From assembly GCA_964456815.1 (NCBI GenBank), contig CAYWCO010000017.1:1-15088 (forward strand): DNA of 15,088 bases. Direction: 5' to 3'. Of the stretch, positions 6,757-13,145 are shown piece by piece. Within the stretch, counting starts at the first letter, position 1; each line of letters starts with the position of its first letter. The translations under genes and the position numbers were made by a program. Source of the DNA: CAVTZP01 sp964456815 (GTDB lineage: Bacteria; Chloroflexota; Dehalococcoidia; Dehalococcoidales; BS750m-G39). Below the pieces are notes generated by a model that saw only the letters and a list, made by a program, of their open reading frames with translations, was not told the DNA's origin and ran no database searches.

Positions 6757-7563
6757 ATGGGAAAAGAAGTATTAGTTGATTTGAGCCATCCGTTTGGCAA
6801 CGGTTCACCCCTGTGGCCGTATTTTGAAGATGTTAAAATCGAGAGAATGCACTATCACGCCAAGTCCGGTGTTCTGTCCCAAAAAATAACGACTGTCATG
6901 CATTGCACCACCCATGCCGATTCGCCGGGGCACGTATTCGAGGGCGGTCTGTTCACCCACGAAATTCCCCTGACCTGCTACTATGGCGATGCCGTAGTCT
7001 GGGACATCCCCAAGGACAAATGGGGACTCATCACCGCCGCCGACCTTGATGCCGCCAACAGGAAGCTGCCCATAAAAGAGGGCGATATTATTATCGTCCA
7101 TACCGGCTGGAATAAATACTGGGGCGATAGCACCAAGTATTTTTGCTACTCACCCGGACTGGGCAAAGAGGCTGGCGAGTGGTTTGTAGCCCATAAAGTC
7201 AAGGCAATCGGCGTGGATCAGCAAGCCCTGGACCATCCGCTTCACACCGCCATTGGCCCCCACGGCCCCGGCCCCCTCAGGCCGGATGTTTGCGAGGAGT
7301 ACAAAAGAGAGACCGGCCATGATGTGCTGCAGGACTTCCCCGAGTGGGAGCCCTGCCATAACCTGATTATGAGAAACGGCATCCTTGGCTGGGAGAATGT
7401 CGGCGGCGATATCGCCAAGGTAGTTGGGAAGAGATGTAAAATCTCCGGTTTCCCGATTCGGTGGTACATGGGCGATGGCTCCATCGTTCGTATGGTCGCC
7501 TTCATTGATGAGGATGACCTCAATGATGTCCCTGACCGCGTTTACAAGTATGGCACGCAATAA
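6757..7563 (+). CDS. cyclase-family metal-dependent hydrolase (candidate ring-opening cyclohydrolase)
   Basis: A 268-residue member of the cyclase/kynurenine formamidase/isatin hydrolase family (PF04199), metal enzymes that open cyclic or amide substrates. The HxGTHxDxPxH signature appears as H49-CTT-H53-A-D55-SPG-H59; Gly is replaced by Thr. The second conserved region is IGVDQQALDH (151-160) followed by a Gly/Pro/His-rich loop. The start is ATG 6757, with AAGGAGG at 8 bases; an in-frame GTG at 6748 overlaps that ribosome site and is rejected. It lies 40 bases after the SDR gene and 49 before the cupin. Dihydrophloroglucinol cyclohydrolase, a Mn2+-dependent ring-opening enzyme, acts just after an SDR reductase, matching this gene order. 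I recall it as a member of this family but cannot confirm that here. Family assignment is strong; the substrate is inference. Confidence 0.85.
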   Translation: MGKEVLVDLSHPFGNGSPLWPYFEDVKIERMHYHAKSGVLSQKITTVMHCTTHADSPGHVFEGGLFTHEIPLTCYYGDAVVWDIPKDKWGLITAADLDAANRKLPIKEGDIIIVHTGWNKYWGDSTKYFCYSPGLGKEAGEWFVAHKVKAIGVDQQALDHPLHTAIGPHGPGPLRPDVCEEYKRETGHDVLQDFPEWEPCHNLIMRNGILGWENVGGDIAKVVGKRCKISGFPIRWYMGDGSIVRMVAFIDEDDLNDVPDRVYKYGTQ

Positions 7564-7612
7564 TCCCGGATTACTAACGATTGTGATAATCTGCAATTGA
7601 CAGGGAGGAAAT

Positions 7613-7951
7613 ATGAAGAAAGTACGCTTGGATGAAGTCAAGCCGTATGCGGCACCGGGGCATTTCGGCATGGTTGCCATGAGGCTGAGCGGCAAGGAGG
7701 AGACCGGGGCGCAGAAATTCTGGGTGGGCATGTCCTACTTTCTCCCCGGCGGCGGGGCGGAATACGCTTACGAAGACTCGCCGCTGGAGAAGTTCTATTT
7801 TGTCCTGGACGGTGAAATTATCGTCAAGACCAAGACGGAAGAGTTTGCCCTCGGGCCTATGGAAGGGATTTTCATCGCTCCCAACGAGGGCAGGGAGCTC
7901 ATTAACAAGACCAACAAGCCGGTGAGTATGCTGGTAGTCATCAATTATTAA
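7613..7951 (+). CDS. small single-domain cupin lacking the usual histidine ligands
   Basis: A 112-residue single cupin barrel. Motif 1 is recognised by PGGGAEYAYEDSPLEKFYFVLDGE, but the HxH positions hold E50-Y51 and Y53; only the glutamate (E59) survives. Motif 2 (GPMEGIFIAPNEGRELINK) has E95 where the third His should be. The only histidine in the protein is H17, near the N-terminus. A standard Fe/Mn/Zn site is therefore unlikely; it may bind a metal through carboxylates or act as a ligand-binding or isomerase-type barrel. The ATG is preceded by AGGGAGG at a good distance. It sits between the ring-opening enzyme and the second dehydrogenase, 49 and 76 bases away, so it probably serves the same pathway. 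Role unknown; a tautomerase or an accessory/sensor protein are guesses. Confidence 0.8.
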   Translation: MKKVRLDEVKPYAAPGHFGMVAMRLSGKEETGAQKFWVGMSYFLPGGGAEYAYEDSPLEKFYFVLDGEIIVKTKTEEFALGPMEGIFIAPNEGRELINKTNKPVSMLVVINY

Positions 7952-7991
7952 AGCAGCATCTCTAGCCCTTGGTGCTGGTGTTGCCAATTCA

Positions 7992-8014
7992 CACAGTAAA
8001 ATCGCAGGACTGTG
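7992..8014 (+). other. small hairpin just before a ribosome binding site
   Basis: CACAGT (7992-7997) and ACTGTG (8009-8014) form a 6-bp stem with an 11-base loop. It ends one base before the AAAGGG that serves the dehydrogenase. It could tune that gene's translation; the stem is short and there is no direct evidence. Confidence 0.25.
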
Positions 8015-8027
8015 GAAAGGGTAAAAA

Positions 8028-8984
8028 GTGTCCTTAATGAAAGCTGAAGACATCAGGGCGGTTGCTGTCATCGGGGGAGGGCTGATCGGGCATGGCATTG
8101 CCCAGATCTTCGCCTCGGCAAATTACAGCGTTTATCTCCTGGATATCAAGGACGAGCTCCTCGCCAAAGCAGTTGAGAATATCAGGCTGAACCTCTCCAC
8201 GATGGCTAGAAAAGGGGTTGGGCTGGGGGGTGAAATTGAGACGGTCATAAGCCGGATAAAAACTACCACCGATTTGGACGAAGCAAGGTATGCCCAGCTG
8301 ATTATTGAAGCCGTCCCCGAAAACCTGGAGCTAAAGCAGCAGGTCTTTCAGGACTTAGACCGTATCTGCCCCCCGGAGGCTATTTTGTCTTCCAATACCT
8401 CCGTAATCAGCATTACGGAAATCGCCGCTAAGGCTCATCACCGGGAGAGAATTCTGGGTACCCACTTCTGGAATCCTCCGTACATGATTCCGCTGGTGGA
8501 GGTAATCAAGGCGAGAGATACCGCCGAGGAGGCTATAGAGACCACATATCAATTTTTGAAAAATGCCGGGAAGCATCCGGTGAAGGTAATGAAGGATGTA
8601 CCGGGATTTATAGGTAACCGGCTTCAGCACGCCTTATGGAGGGAAGCAATCTCTATTGTGGAAAATGGTATCGCTGACCCAGCCAGTGTGGATGACGTGA
8701 TTAAGAAGGGATTTGGTGTCCGGCTCCCCGTTTTGGGACCGCTGGAAACCGCCGATATGGTTGGCCTTGACCTGACTTTATCTATCCACGATTATATTTT
8801 AAAGCATCTTGAGTCCTCTCCTAACCCTTCGCCCCTGCTCAAGGAAAAGGTGGAAAAAGGGGAGCTGGGATTCAAAACGGGGAGGGGTTTTCAGACCTGG
8901 TCTGCTGAAGAGGCGGAGAAGTCCAGAAGCAGGCTTTTAGAATACCTCATCGAGTGGTCCAAAAAAGAGAAGAGGGCAAAATAA
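8028..8984 (+). CDS. 3-hydroxyacyl dehydrogenase, carnitine/gulonate dehydrogenase-like (candidate 3-hydroxy-5-oxohexanoate dehydrogenase)
   Basis: A 318-residue NAD-dependent 3-hydroxyacyl dehydrogenase, distinct from hbd at 4030-4881. The Rossmann loop is GGGLIGHG (16-23). Catalytic residues are S125 (NTSVIS), H146 in THFWNPPYMIPLVEV, E158 and N197. The HFWNPP variant and the ALWREA block (202-207) look more like carnitine and L-gulonate 3-dehydrogenases, which oxidise free 3-hydroxy acids, than Hbd. The C-terminus extends past GFKTGRGFQTW with a charged tail of about 27 residues. The start is GTG 8028, with AAAGGG at 6 bases; ATG 8037 would be too far from it. Next to BKACE, it would make the beta-keto acid that enzyme needs; the phloroglucinol pathway requires just such a 3-hydroxy-5-oxohexanoate dehydrogenase. 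CoA ester versus free acid is not settled. Confidence 0.85.
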   Translation: MSLMKAEDIRAVAVIGGGLIGHGIAQIFASANYSVYLLDIKDELLAKAVENIRLNLSTMARKGVGLGGEIETVISRIKTTTDLDEARYAQLIIEAVPENLELKQQVFQDLDRICPPEAILSSNTSVISITEIAAKAHHRERILGTHFWNPPYMIPLVEVIKARDTAEEAIETTYQFLKNAGKHPVKVMKDVPGFIGNRLQHALWREAISIVENGIADPASVDDVIKKGFGVRLPVLGPLETADMVGLDLTLSIHDYILKHLESSPNPSPLLKEKVEKGELGFKTGRGFQTWSAEEAEKSRSRLLEYLIEWSKKEKRAK

Positions 8985-9033
8985 CCCGAGCTTTGAGCCG
9001 TTAAACCCGGTTCTGGATAGGAGGTGTGAACAG

Positions 9034-9969
9034 ATGGAGAAACTAATCATAACGGCTGCGTTGACGGGAAATATCACCCTGCCGACGCAGACGCCCTATT
9101 TACCGCTGACACCCAAACAAATTGCCGAAGACGCCAAGAGAGCCGCGGATGCCGGGGCGGCATCAATACATGTGCATGCCAGAGACCCGAAGACCGGCAG
9201 GCCGACTACTGACCCGGAGGTATATCGGGAAATTGCCACCCTCATCAAGGCGAAGACCAACGCCATTGTCTGTGTCACTACCGGCGGCACCATGTACATG
9301 ACGGCGGAGGAAAGGGTAAGGGTCGTTCCCGCCCTCAAGCCGGAGCTGGCTACATTTAATATGGGCTCGATAAACTTTTCAATTCATCCCATAACCAAAC
9401 GGTACAAGGACGAGGACTATAAATACCCATGGGAGAAAGAGTTTGCCGAGAGCACCAAAGAGTTTATCTTCAGGAATAACTTCGCCGATATTGAGCACTT
9501 TTGCAAGACGATGCAGGAGAATAATACCAAGTCTGAGCATGAGGCATATGACGTGGGCCATCTCTACAATATTGCCTTCTTCCTCAAGGAGGGCATAATT
9601 AAGGTCCCTATCTGGGTACAGTTTGTCACCGGAATTCTGGGGGGAATCGGCTCAGATTTGGAAAATATTATTTACATGAAACAAACGGCTGACCGGCTGT
9701 TTGGCGCTGGCAACTTCCAGTGGTCAGTCATTGGTGCTGGCTACCCGGCCGAGTTTAACGTGTGTACCTTATCCATAATGATGGGCGGGCACGCCAGGGT
9801 AGGTATGGAGGATAATATTTTCGTCGAGAAGGGAGTCCTGGCTAAGAGCAATGCTGAGCTAGTGGAGAAGGTGGTGCGAATTGCCAGAGAGCTTGGACGG
9901 GAAATAGCCACACCTGACGAAGCAAGAAAAATTCTTGGTCTAAAAGGGAAGGATAAGGTAAACTTCTAG
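9034..9969 (+). CDS. BKACE/DUF849 beta-keto acid cleavage enzyme (candidate triacetate acetoacetate-lyase)
   Basis: A 311-residue beta-keto acid cleavage enzyme, a Zn2+ TIM barrel that condenses a beta-keto acid with acetyl-CoA and splits it into acetoacetate plus a new acyl-CoA. Zinc ligands are H46 and H48 (SIHVHARD) and E259 in GGHARVGMED; R255 and D260 also match the catalytic set known from Kce. The VTTGG loop at 81-85 is present. At position 14, where Kce uses a glutamate for the substrate's amino group, this protein has Ile, so its substrate is probably not an amino acid. It is about 35 residues longer than Kce, with an extra charged segment around 120-165. The ATG follows AGGAGG at 9 bases. 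It ends the catabolic unit, 49 bases after the dehydrogenase. Triacetate (3,5-dioxohexanoate) is the substrate suggested by neighbours; family assignment is firm, substrate is inference. Confidence 0.9.
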   Translation: MEKLIITAALTGNITLPTQTPYLPLTPKQIAEDAKRAADAGAASIHVHARDPKTGRPTTDPEVYREIATLIKAKTNAIVCVTTGGTMYMTAEERVRVVPALKPELATFNMGSINFSIHPITKRYKDEDYKYPWEKEFAESTKEFIFRNNFADIEHFCKTMQENNTKSEHEAYDVGHLYNIAFFLKEGIIKVPIWVQFVTGILGGIGSDLENIIYMKQTADRLFGAGNFQWSVIGAGYPAEFNVCTLSIMMGGHARVGMEDNIFVEKGVLAKSNAELVEKVVRIARELGREIATPDEARKILGLKGKDKVNF

Positions 9970-9995
9970 ATAGAAACCAGACAGCAGTTCTACAG

Positions 9996-10024
9996 TTGAC
10001 AAGCACACAAATAACAAATATAGT
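9996..10024 (+). promoter_or_regulatory. near-consensus sigma-70 promoter for the Liv importer operon
   Basis: TTGACA (9996-10001), exactly 17 bases, TATAGT (10019-10024), which matches the -10 consensus at 5 of 6. Transcription would start near 10031, giving a leader of about 125 bases before the GTG of the binding protein. It lies in the 186-base gap after BKACE, where I saw no terminator. The importer can thus be read both from here and by read-through. Confidence 0.6.
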
Positions 10025-10155
10025 TAGCTGAATCACAGAAGGCATTGAAGGTGAGCAGGGAATAGCGGTCATAGATGGAAGGGGGTGGTGCCTATCCCAG
10101 CGGGGTAAAGCAACTGGATAAATTTTAGTGCATTACAATGAGGGAGGAAGTAGCA

Positions 10156-11478
10156 GTGAAAAAGTTCCTTTTAATTACTTTAACGGTCGTATTAATGAGT
10201 GGGTTGATCTTTGGTGGTTGTAAGGCGGGGCCTTCAGAAGAAATCCTGGTCGGCGTACCGGCACCGTTAACCGGCATGTATGCTGGCTTCGGTGAAGGCG
10301 GCGTATTTGGAATGGAAGCCGCCGTTGATGATATCAACGAACAAGGTGGGGTATATGTAGAAGAGAAGGGGGAGAAACTGCCCATCAGACTTATAGTCGT
10401 CAATACCGAGAGCGACCCGCTAAAGGCAGGGACTCTCGCCGAAAGCCTGATTGTTAGCGATAATGTAAACTTTCTGGCATATGGTGATGAACCGCCGCCG
10501 ATGAATGCCAGCATATCTAACATAGCTGACCGGTATAAGGTCCCATTCATTTGTACAACCGGCCCCATGGAACCCTGGTCGGCTATGCGGATGGAGGTTG
10601 AAGGCAATTGGGAGTACACCTGGGCTACGGGGCTATTTGCCTTGGGCGCACCGGCTCCAGAGGGAGATTTTAGGACTGGGCCTGGGTACACTATAGGGGA
10701 TACATGGCAGGCTATGCTGGACCTGTACGGTGACCAGACCAACAAGAAAGCAGCCCTCTTCGCTGCTGATGACCCGGATGGCGTTGGCTGGTATGCGGCA
10801 TACCCCGGGATACTGGAGAGTCTGGGCTATGATGTCTGTGGTGCAGACAAAGAACTCGGGCTAGTGCCTATGGAAACCACGGACTTTTCATCTATCATAA
10901 ACGAGTGGAAAGACTACGGGTGCGAAATACTCTGGGGTAATGCTCCCGCTCCCTTCTTTGGGGCATTGTGGAAACAGTGTTCGGCACTGGGCTTTGAGCC
11001 TAAGATGGTTTCCGTTGGCAGAGCACCACTTTTCTATGAGGATGTATCAGCCTGGGGTGGCGACCTGCCGCTTGGTATCGGCTGCGAGATATGGTGGGAT
11101 CCATCGTTTGCTGATTCCCCGGGCATTGGTGGCACAACTCCGCAATCACTCGCCGAAAGATGGACTGAAGAGACAGACACACCATTAAACCGCAATATCG
11201 GACCAGGCTATAGCATAATCCAGGTCCTAGTTGACGCCGTCGAAAGGGCAGGAACACTGGATGGAGAAGAGGTCAATGCTGCCCTGGCGGAAACCGATTT
11301 GATGACAATACGTCATCGCGTCAAGTTTGAGGGGAACCACTTTAGTCGGGGGCCGCTTGTCTATGGCCAGTGGCAGAAGACTGACCAGCCGTGGGTATGG
11401 GAATGCCCTGTCGTCTTCTCCAAGCATGACTTCATAGAAGCTACGGCTGACCCGCTATTCCCCATCCCCTACGAATAA
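10156..11478 (+). CDS. Liv-type ABC importer solute-binding lipoprotein
   Basis: A 440-residue type I periplasmic-binding-fold protein that captures substrate outside the membrane and delivers it to LivHM/LivGF. From GTG 10156 the N-terminus has two lysines, a hydrophobic stretch and a lipobox-like IFGGC with the lipidated cysteine at C22. The mature part opens with the family pattern EILVGVPAPLTG and has the DDINEQGG segment and an ISNIADRYKVPFI hinge region. GGAGG lies 8 bases before this GTG; an upstream in-frame ATG (10138) overlaps the ribosome site and would add six residues, so it is rejected. A lipid anchor is expected in a single-membrane cell. Tryptophan- and aromatic-rich segments (e.g. 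EPWSAM, CEIWWDP) are seen in the ligand domain. Ligands of this family include branched amino acids, amides, urea and aromatic acids; the specific one is not readable. Confidence 0.9.
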   Translation: MKKFLLITLTVVLMSGLIFGGCKAGPSEEILVGVPAPLTGMYAGFGEGGVFGMEAAVDDINEQGGVYVEEKGEKLPIRLIVVNTESDPLKAGTLAESLIVSDNVNFLAYGDEPPPMNASISNIADRYKVPFICTTGPMEPWSAMRMEVEGNWEYTWATGLFALGAPAPEGDFRTGPGYTIGDTWQAMLDLYGDQTNKKAALFAADDPDGVGWYAAYPGILESLGYDVCGADKELGLVPMETTDFSSIINEWKDYGCEILWGNAPAPFFGALWKQCSALGFEPKMVSVGRAPLFYEDVSAWGGDLPLGIGCEIWWDPSFADSPGIGGTTPQSLAERWTEETDTPLNRNIGPGYSIIQVLVDAVERAGTLDGEEVNAALAETDLMTIRHRVKFEGNHFSRGPLVYGQWQKTDQPWVWECPVVFSKHDFIEATADPLFPIPYE

Positions 11479-11503
11479 AATAGGGTATAGGGTAGAGCGA
11501 TTG

Positions 11504-11534
11504 TTCGGTGCATATTATATTTGATGCAACCGAA
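11504..11534 (+). other. intercistronic hairpin between binding protein and livG
   Basis: TTCGGTGCAT (11504-11513) and ATGCAACCGAA (11524-11534) pair over 10 bp with one bulged A and a 10-base AT-rich loop. No T-run follows, so it is not a classical terminator. It lies 25 bases after the stop of the binding-protein gene in a 154-base gap, the longest within the importer operon. It could protect the upstream mRNA from 3' decay and so raise binding-protein levels over membrane parts. Confidence 0.5.
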
Positions 11535-11632
11535 ATAGTTGTGTGCAGTGGAATTGCGGTTAATTAAGGGTAAAAGGGGGGAGCAGTCTTTCTAGAAAGT
11601 TTCCGCCTGATTTTTAGCTCTTAGGAAAGGTA

Positions 11633-12355
11633 GTGACGTTGGAGGCGCCGATTCTTTCAGTCGCTGGAGTAACTAAGAGTTTTGGGGGATTAGTTGCTAT
11701 CAGGGACTTAAGCTTTGATATACAGAGAGGTGAAGCCGTAGGTCTTATGGGCCCAAACGGTGCCGGTAAGACAACATTATTAAATGTCATAGCTGGTGAA
11801 TACAAACCTGACTCTGGAGCAATAAAGTTTAACGGGAATGACATCACAGGTCTCCCCCCACACAAAATTTGCCACCTTGGAATTGCCAGAACTTATCAGA
11901 TTCCTCAGCCCTTTGTTAATTTAACAGCCATGCAAAACATGGTGGTAGCGGCTAGATTTGGAAGAGGTCTGGAAAAAGCTGCCGCTGAGAGGGAAGCTGG
12001 CAAAATACTTGATATGGTAGGCCTTTCTGAAAAGAAGGACGTGCTGACTAAAGACTTAGCAGCAATAACTCTCAAACTGCTTGAATTAGCCAGAGTCTTG
12101 GCCGCCAAGCCGGCACTGGTGCTGCTCGATGAAGTGGCTGCAGGCTTAACCGAAGCGGAGATACCACGGCTGCTGGACACCCTGAAAAAGGTGCGCGCCT
12201 TGGGCATAACCTTTCTATTAATCGAACATGTCATAAACGTAATGATGGAGGCAGTTGATAAGATTGTAGTGATGGAAGAAGGCGGGAAAATCGCCGAAGG
12301 CACACCCAACGAGATAATGGAAGACAAAAAGGTTATTGAAGCCTACTTCGGTTAG
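11633..12355 (+). CDS. livG: Liv-type ABC importer ATPase LivG
   Basis: A 240-residue ABC ATPase, one of the two nucleotide-binding subunits of a branched-chain/HAAT-type importer. Walker A is GPNGAGKT (40-47), the Q-loop is Q89 in ARTYQIPQPF, Walker B is LVLLDE (162-167), and the switch His is H199 in LLIEHV. The usual LSGGQ signature is not recognisable: the segment before LLELARVLA reads LAAITLK, with no serine or glycines. DEVAAGL replaces DEPAAGL. The LivG-type C-terminus (EGTPNEI, EAYFG) is present. The start is GTG 11633, with AGGA at 6 bases; TTG 11639 is an alternative. It is followed by livF after 30 bases. Family and pairing are clear; which nucleotide site is impaired by the odd signature is inference. 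Confidence 0.9.
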   Translation: MTLEAPILSVAGVTKSFGGLVAIRDLSFDIQRGEAVGLMGPNGAGKTTLLNVIAGEYKPDSGAIKFNGNDITGLPPHKICHLGIARTYQIPQPFVNLTAMQNMVVAARFGRGLEKAAAEREAGKILDMVGLSEKKDVLTKDLAAITLKLLELARVLAAKPALVLLDEVAAGLTEAEIPRLLDTLKKVRALGITFLLIEHVINVMMEAVDKIVVMEEGGKIAEGTPNEIMEDKKVIEAYFG

Positions 12356-12385
12356 CGGCATCGAAAGGCTTATTTTTGAAGTGCA

Positions 12386-13123
12386 ATGGAGAAGCATAGC
12401 CAAGAAATGTCTCAAGCGGCATCACTGAAAATTAGCAACATAGACGTATTTTACGGTACTTTTCAAGCCTTGTGGGATGTGTCATTAGTAGTTAAACCCG
12501 GTGAAATCGTAGCCCTCATTGGCTCCAATGCTTCAGGTAAGTCTACCCTGATAAACACAATATCAGGTGTAATGCATCCAGCCAGAGGCACTGCTGAATT
12601 TGGAGACCAAGACATCTCAACCCTGGATCCTTTCCAAATAGTTACACTCGGTATCTCCCAAGTTCCCGAAGGGAGAAGAATTTTCCCTGAAATGACCGTG
12701 TTAGATAATCTTATATTAGGTTCATACAATCGTAGGGCGAGGCCCAAGAAAGAGCAAAACCTCAAAATGGTTTACGAGCTCTTCCCTCTACTGAAAGAGA
12801 GAAAGAACCAGCTGGCTAAAACACTGAGCGGTGGCGAGCAACAGATGCTGGTGATAGGGCGAGGCTTAATGTCAGACCCTAAGCTTATGCTTTTTGATGA
12901 AGTATCACTTGGCCTTGCCCCCATAGTTATTGATGCACTATATAAGGCTTTGAGGGAAATTAGAGCTAGGGGTATTACTATCCTCTTTGTCGAACAGAAT
13001 GTAAGGCGAAGCCTCAAAGAAGCTGATAGGGCCTATATTATGAAAGCGGGGCGTATTGTTTTAGACAGGAATGTGGCGGAACTCCAGGAGGAGGAGATTC
13101 AAAAAGCATACTTCGGGGTATAA
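12386..13123 (+). CDS. livF: Liv-type ABC importer ATPase LivF
   Basis: A 245-residue ABC ATPase, partner of LivG. Walker A is GSNASGKST (46-54, a common GPNGAGKT variant), the signature LSGGEQQ is intact (147-153), and Walker B is LMLFDE (167-172) followed by VSLGLAP. The switch residue is Q204 in VEQN, which is normal for LivF proteins. The family marker VPEGRRIFPEMTV (93-105) identifies LivF rather than LivG. ATG 12386 has only a weak ribosome site; a second in-frame ATG at 12407 (MSQAASLK) is also possible, so the first seven residues are uncertain. It lies 30 bases after livG and 22 before livH, consistent with one transcript. Confidence 0.92.
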   Translation: MEKHSQEMSQAASLKISNIDVFYGTFQALWDVSLVVKPGEIVALIGSNASGKSTLINTISGVMHPARGTAEFGDQDISTLDPFQIVTLGISQVPEGRRIFPEMTVLDNLILGSYNRRARPKKEQNLKMVYELFPLLKERKNQLAKTLSGGEQQMLVIGRGLMSDPKLMLFDEVSLGLAPIVIDALYKALREIRARGITILFVEQNVRRSLKEADRAYIMKAGRIVLDRNVAELQEEEIQKAYFGV

Positions 13124-13145
13124 AGTTGATTAGGATGTGCTATAA

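Noticed and set aside
7597..7602. TTGACA before the cupin as a -35 promoter box
   Set aside because: It ends only 10 bases before the ATG, leaving no space for a -10 box upstream of the gene; the GGGAGG next to it is the ribosome site.
7574..8098. 174-codon open frame on the minus strand over the cupin
   Set aside because: It is antisense to the cupin and the dehydrogenase start, has no recognisable domain and reads as low-complexity arginine/proline/leucine-rich shadow coding.
8028..9969. Carnitine degradation (dehydrogenase plus dehydrocarnitine cleavage enzyme)
   Set aside because: The pair of enzyme families fits, but the usual thioesterase partner is absent. An SDR and a ring-opening hydrolase in the same unit point to a cyclic substrate. 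Kept only as the nearest alternative.
10138..10155. ATG 10138 as start of the binding-protein gene
   Set aside because: GGAGG at 10143-10147 lies inside that extension and is well spaced for GTG 10156, which also gives a normal lipoprotein signal starting MKK.
9970..10155. Riboswitch in the importer leader
   Set aside because: GC-rich stretches around 10080-10115 can form only short stems, and I recognise no known riboswitch core.
10125..10745. 206-codon open frame on the minus strand inside the binding-protein gene
   Set aside because: Serine/proline-rich composition typical of an antisense shadow; the plus strand holds a clear lipoprotein.
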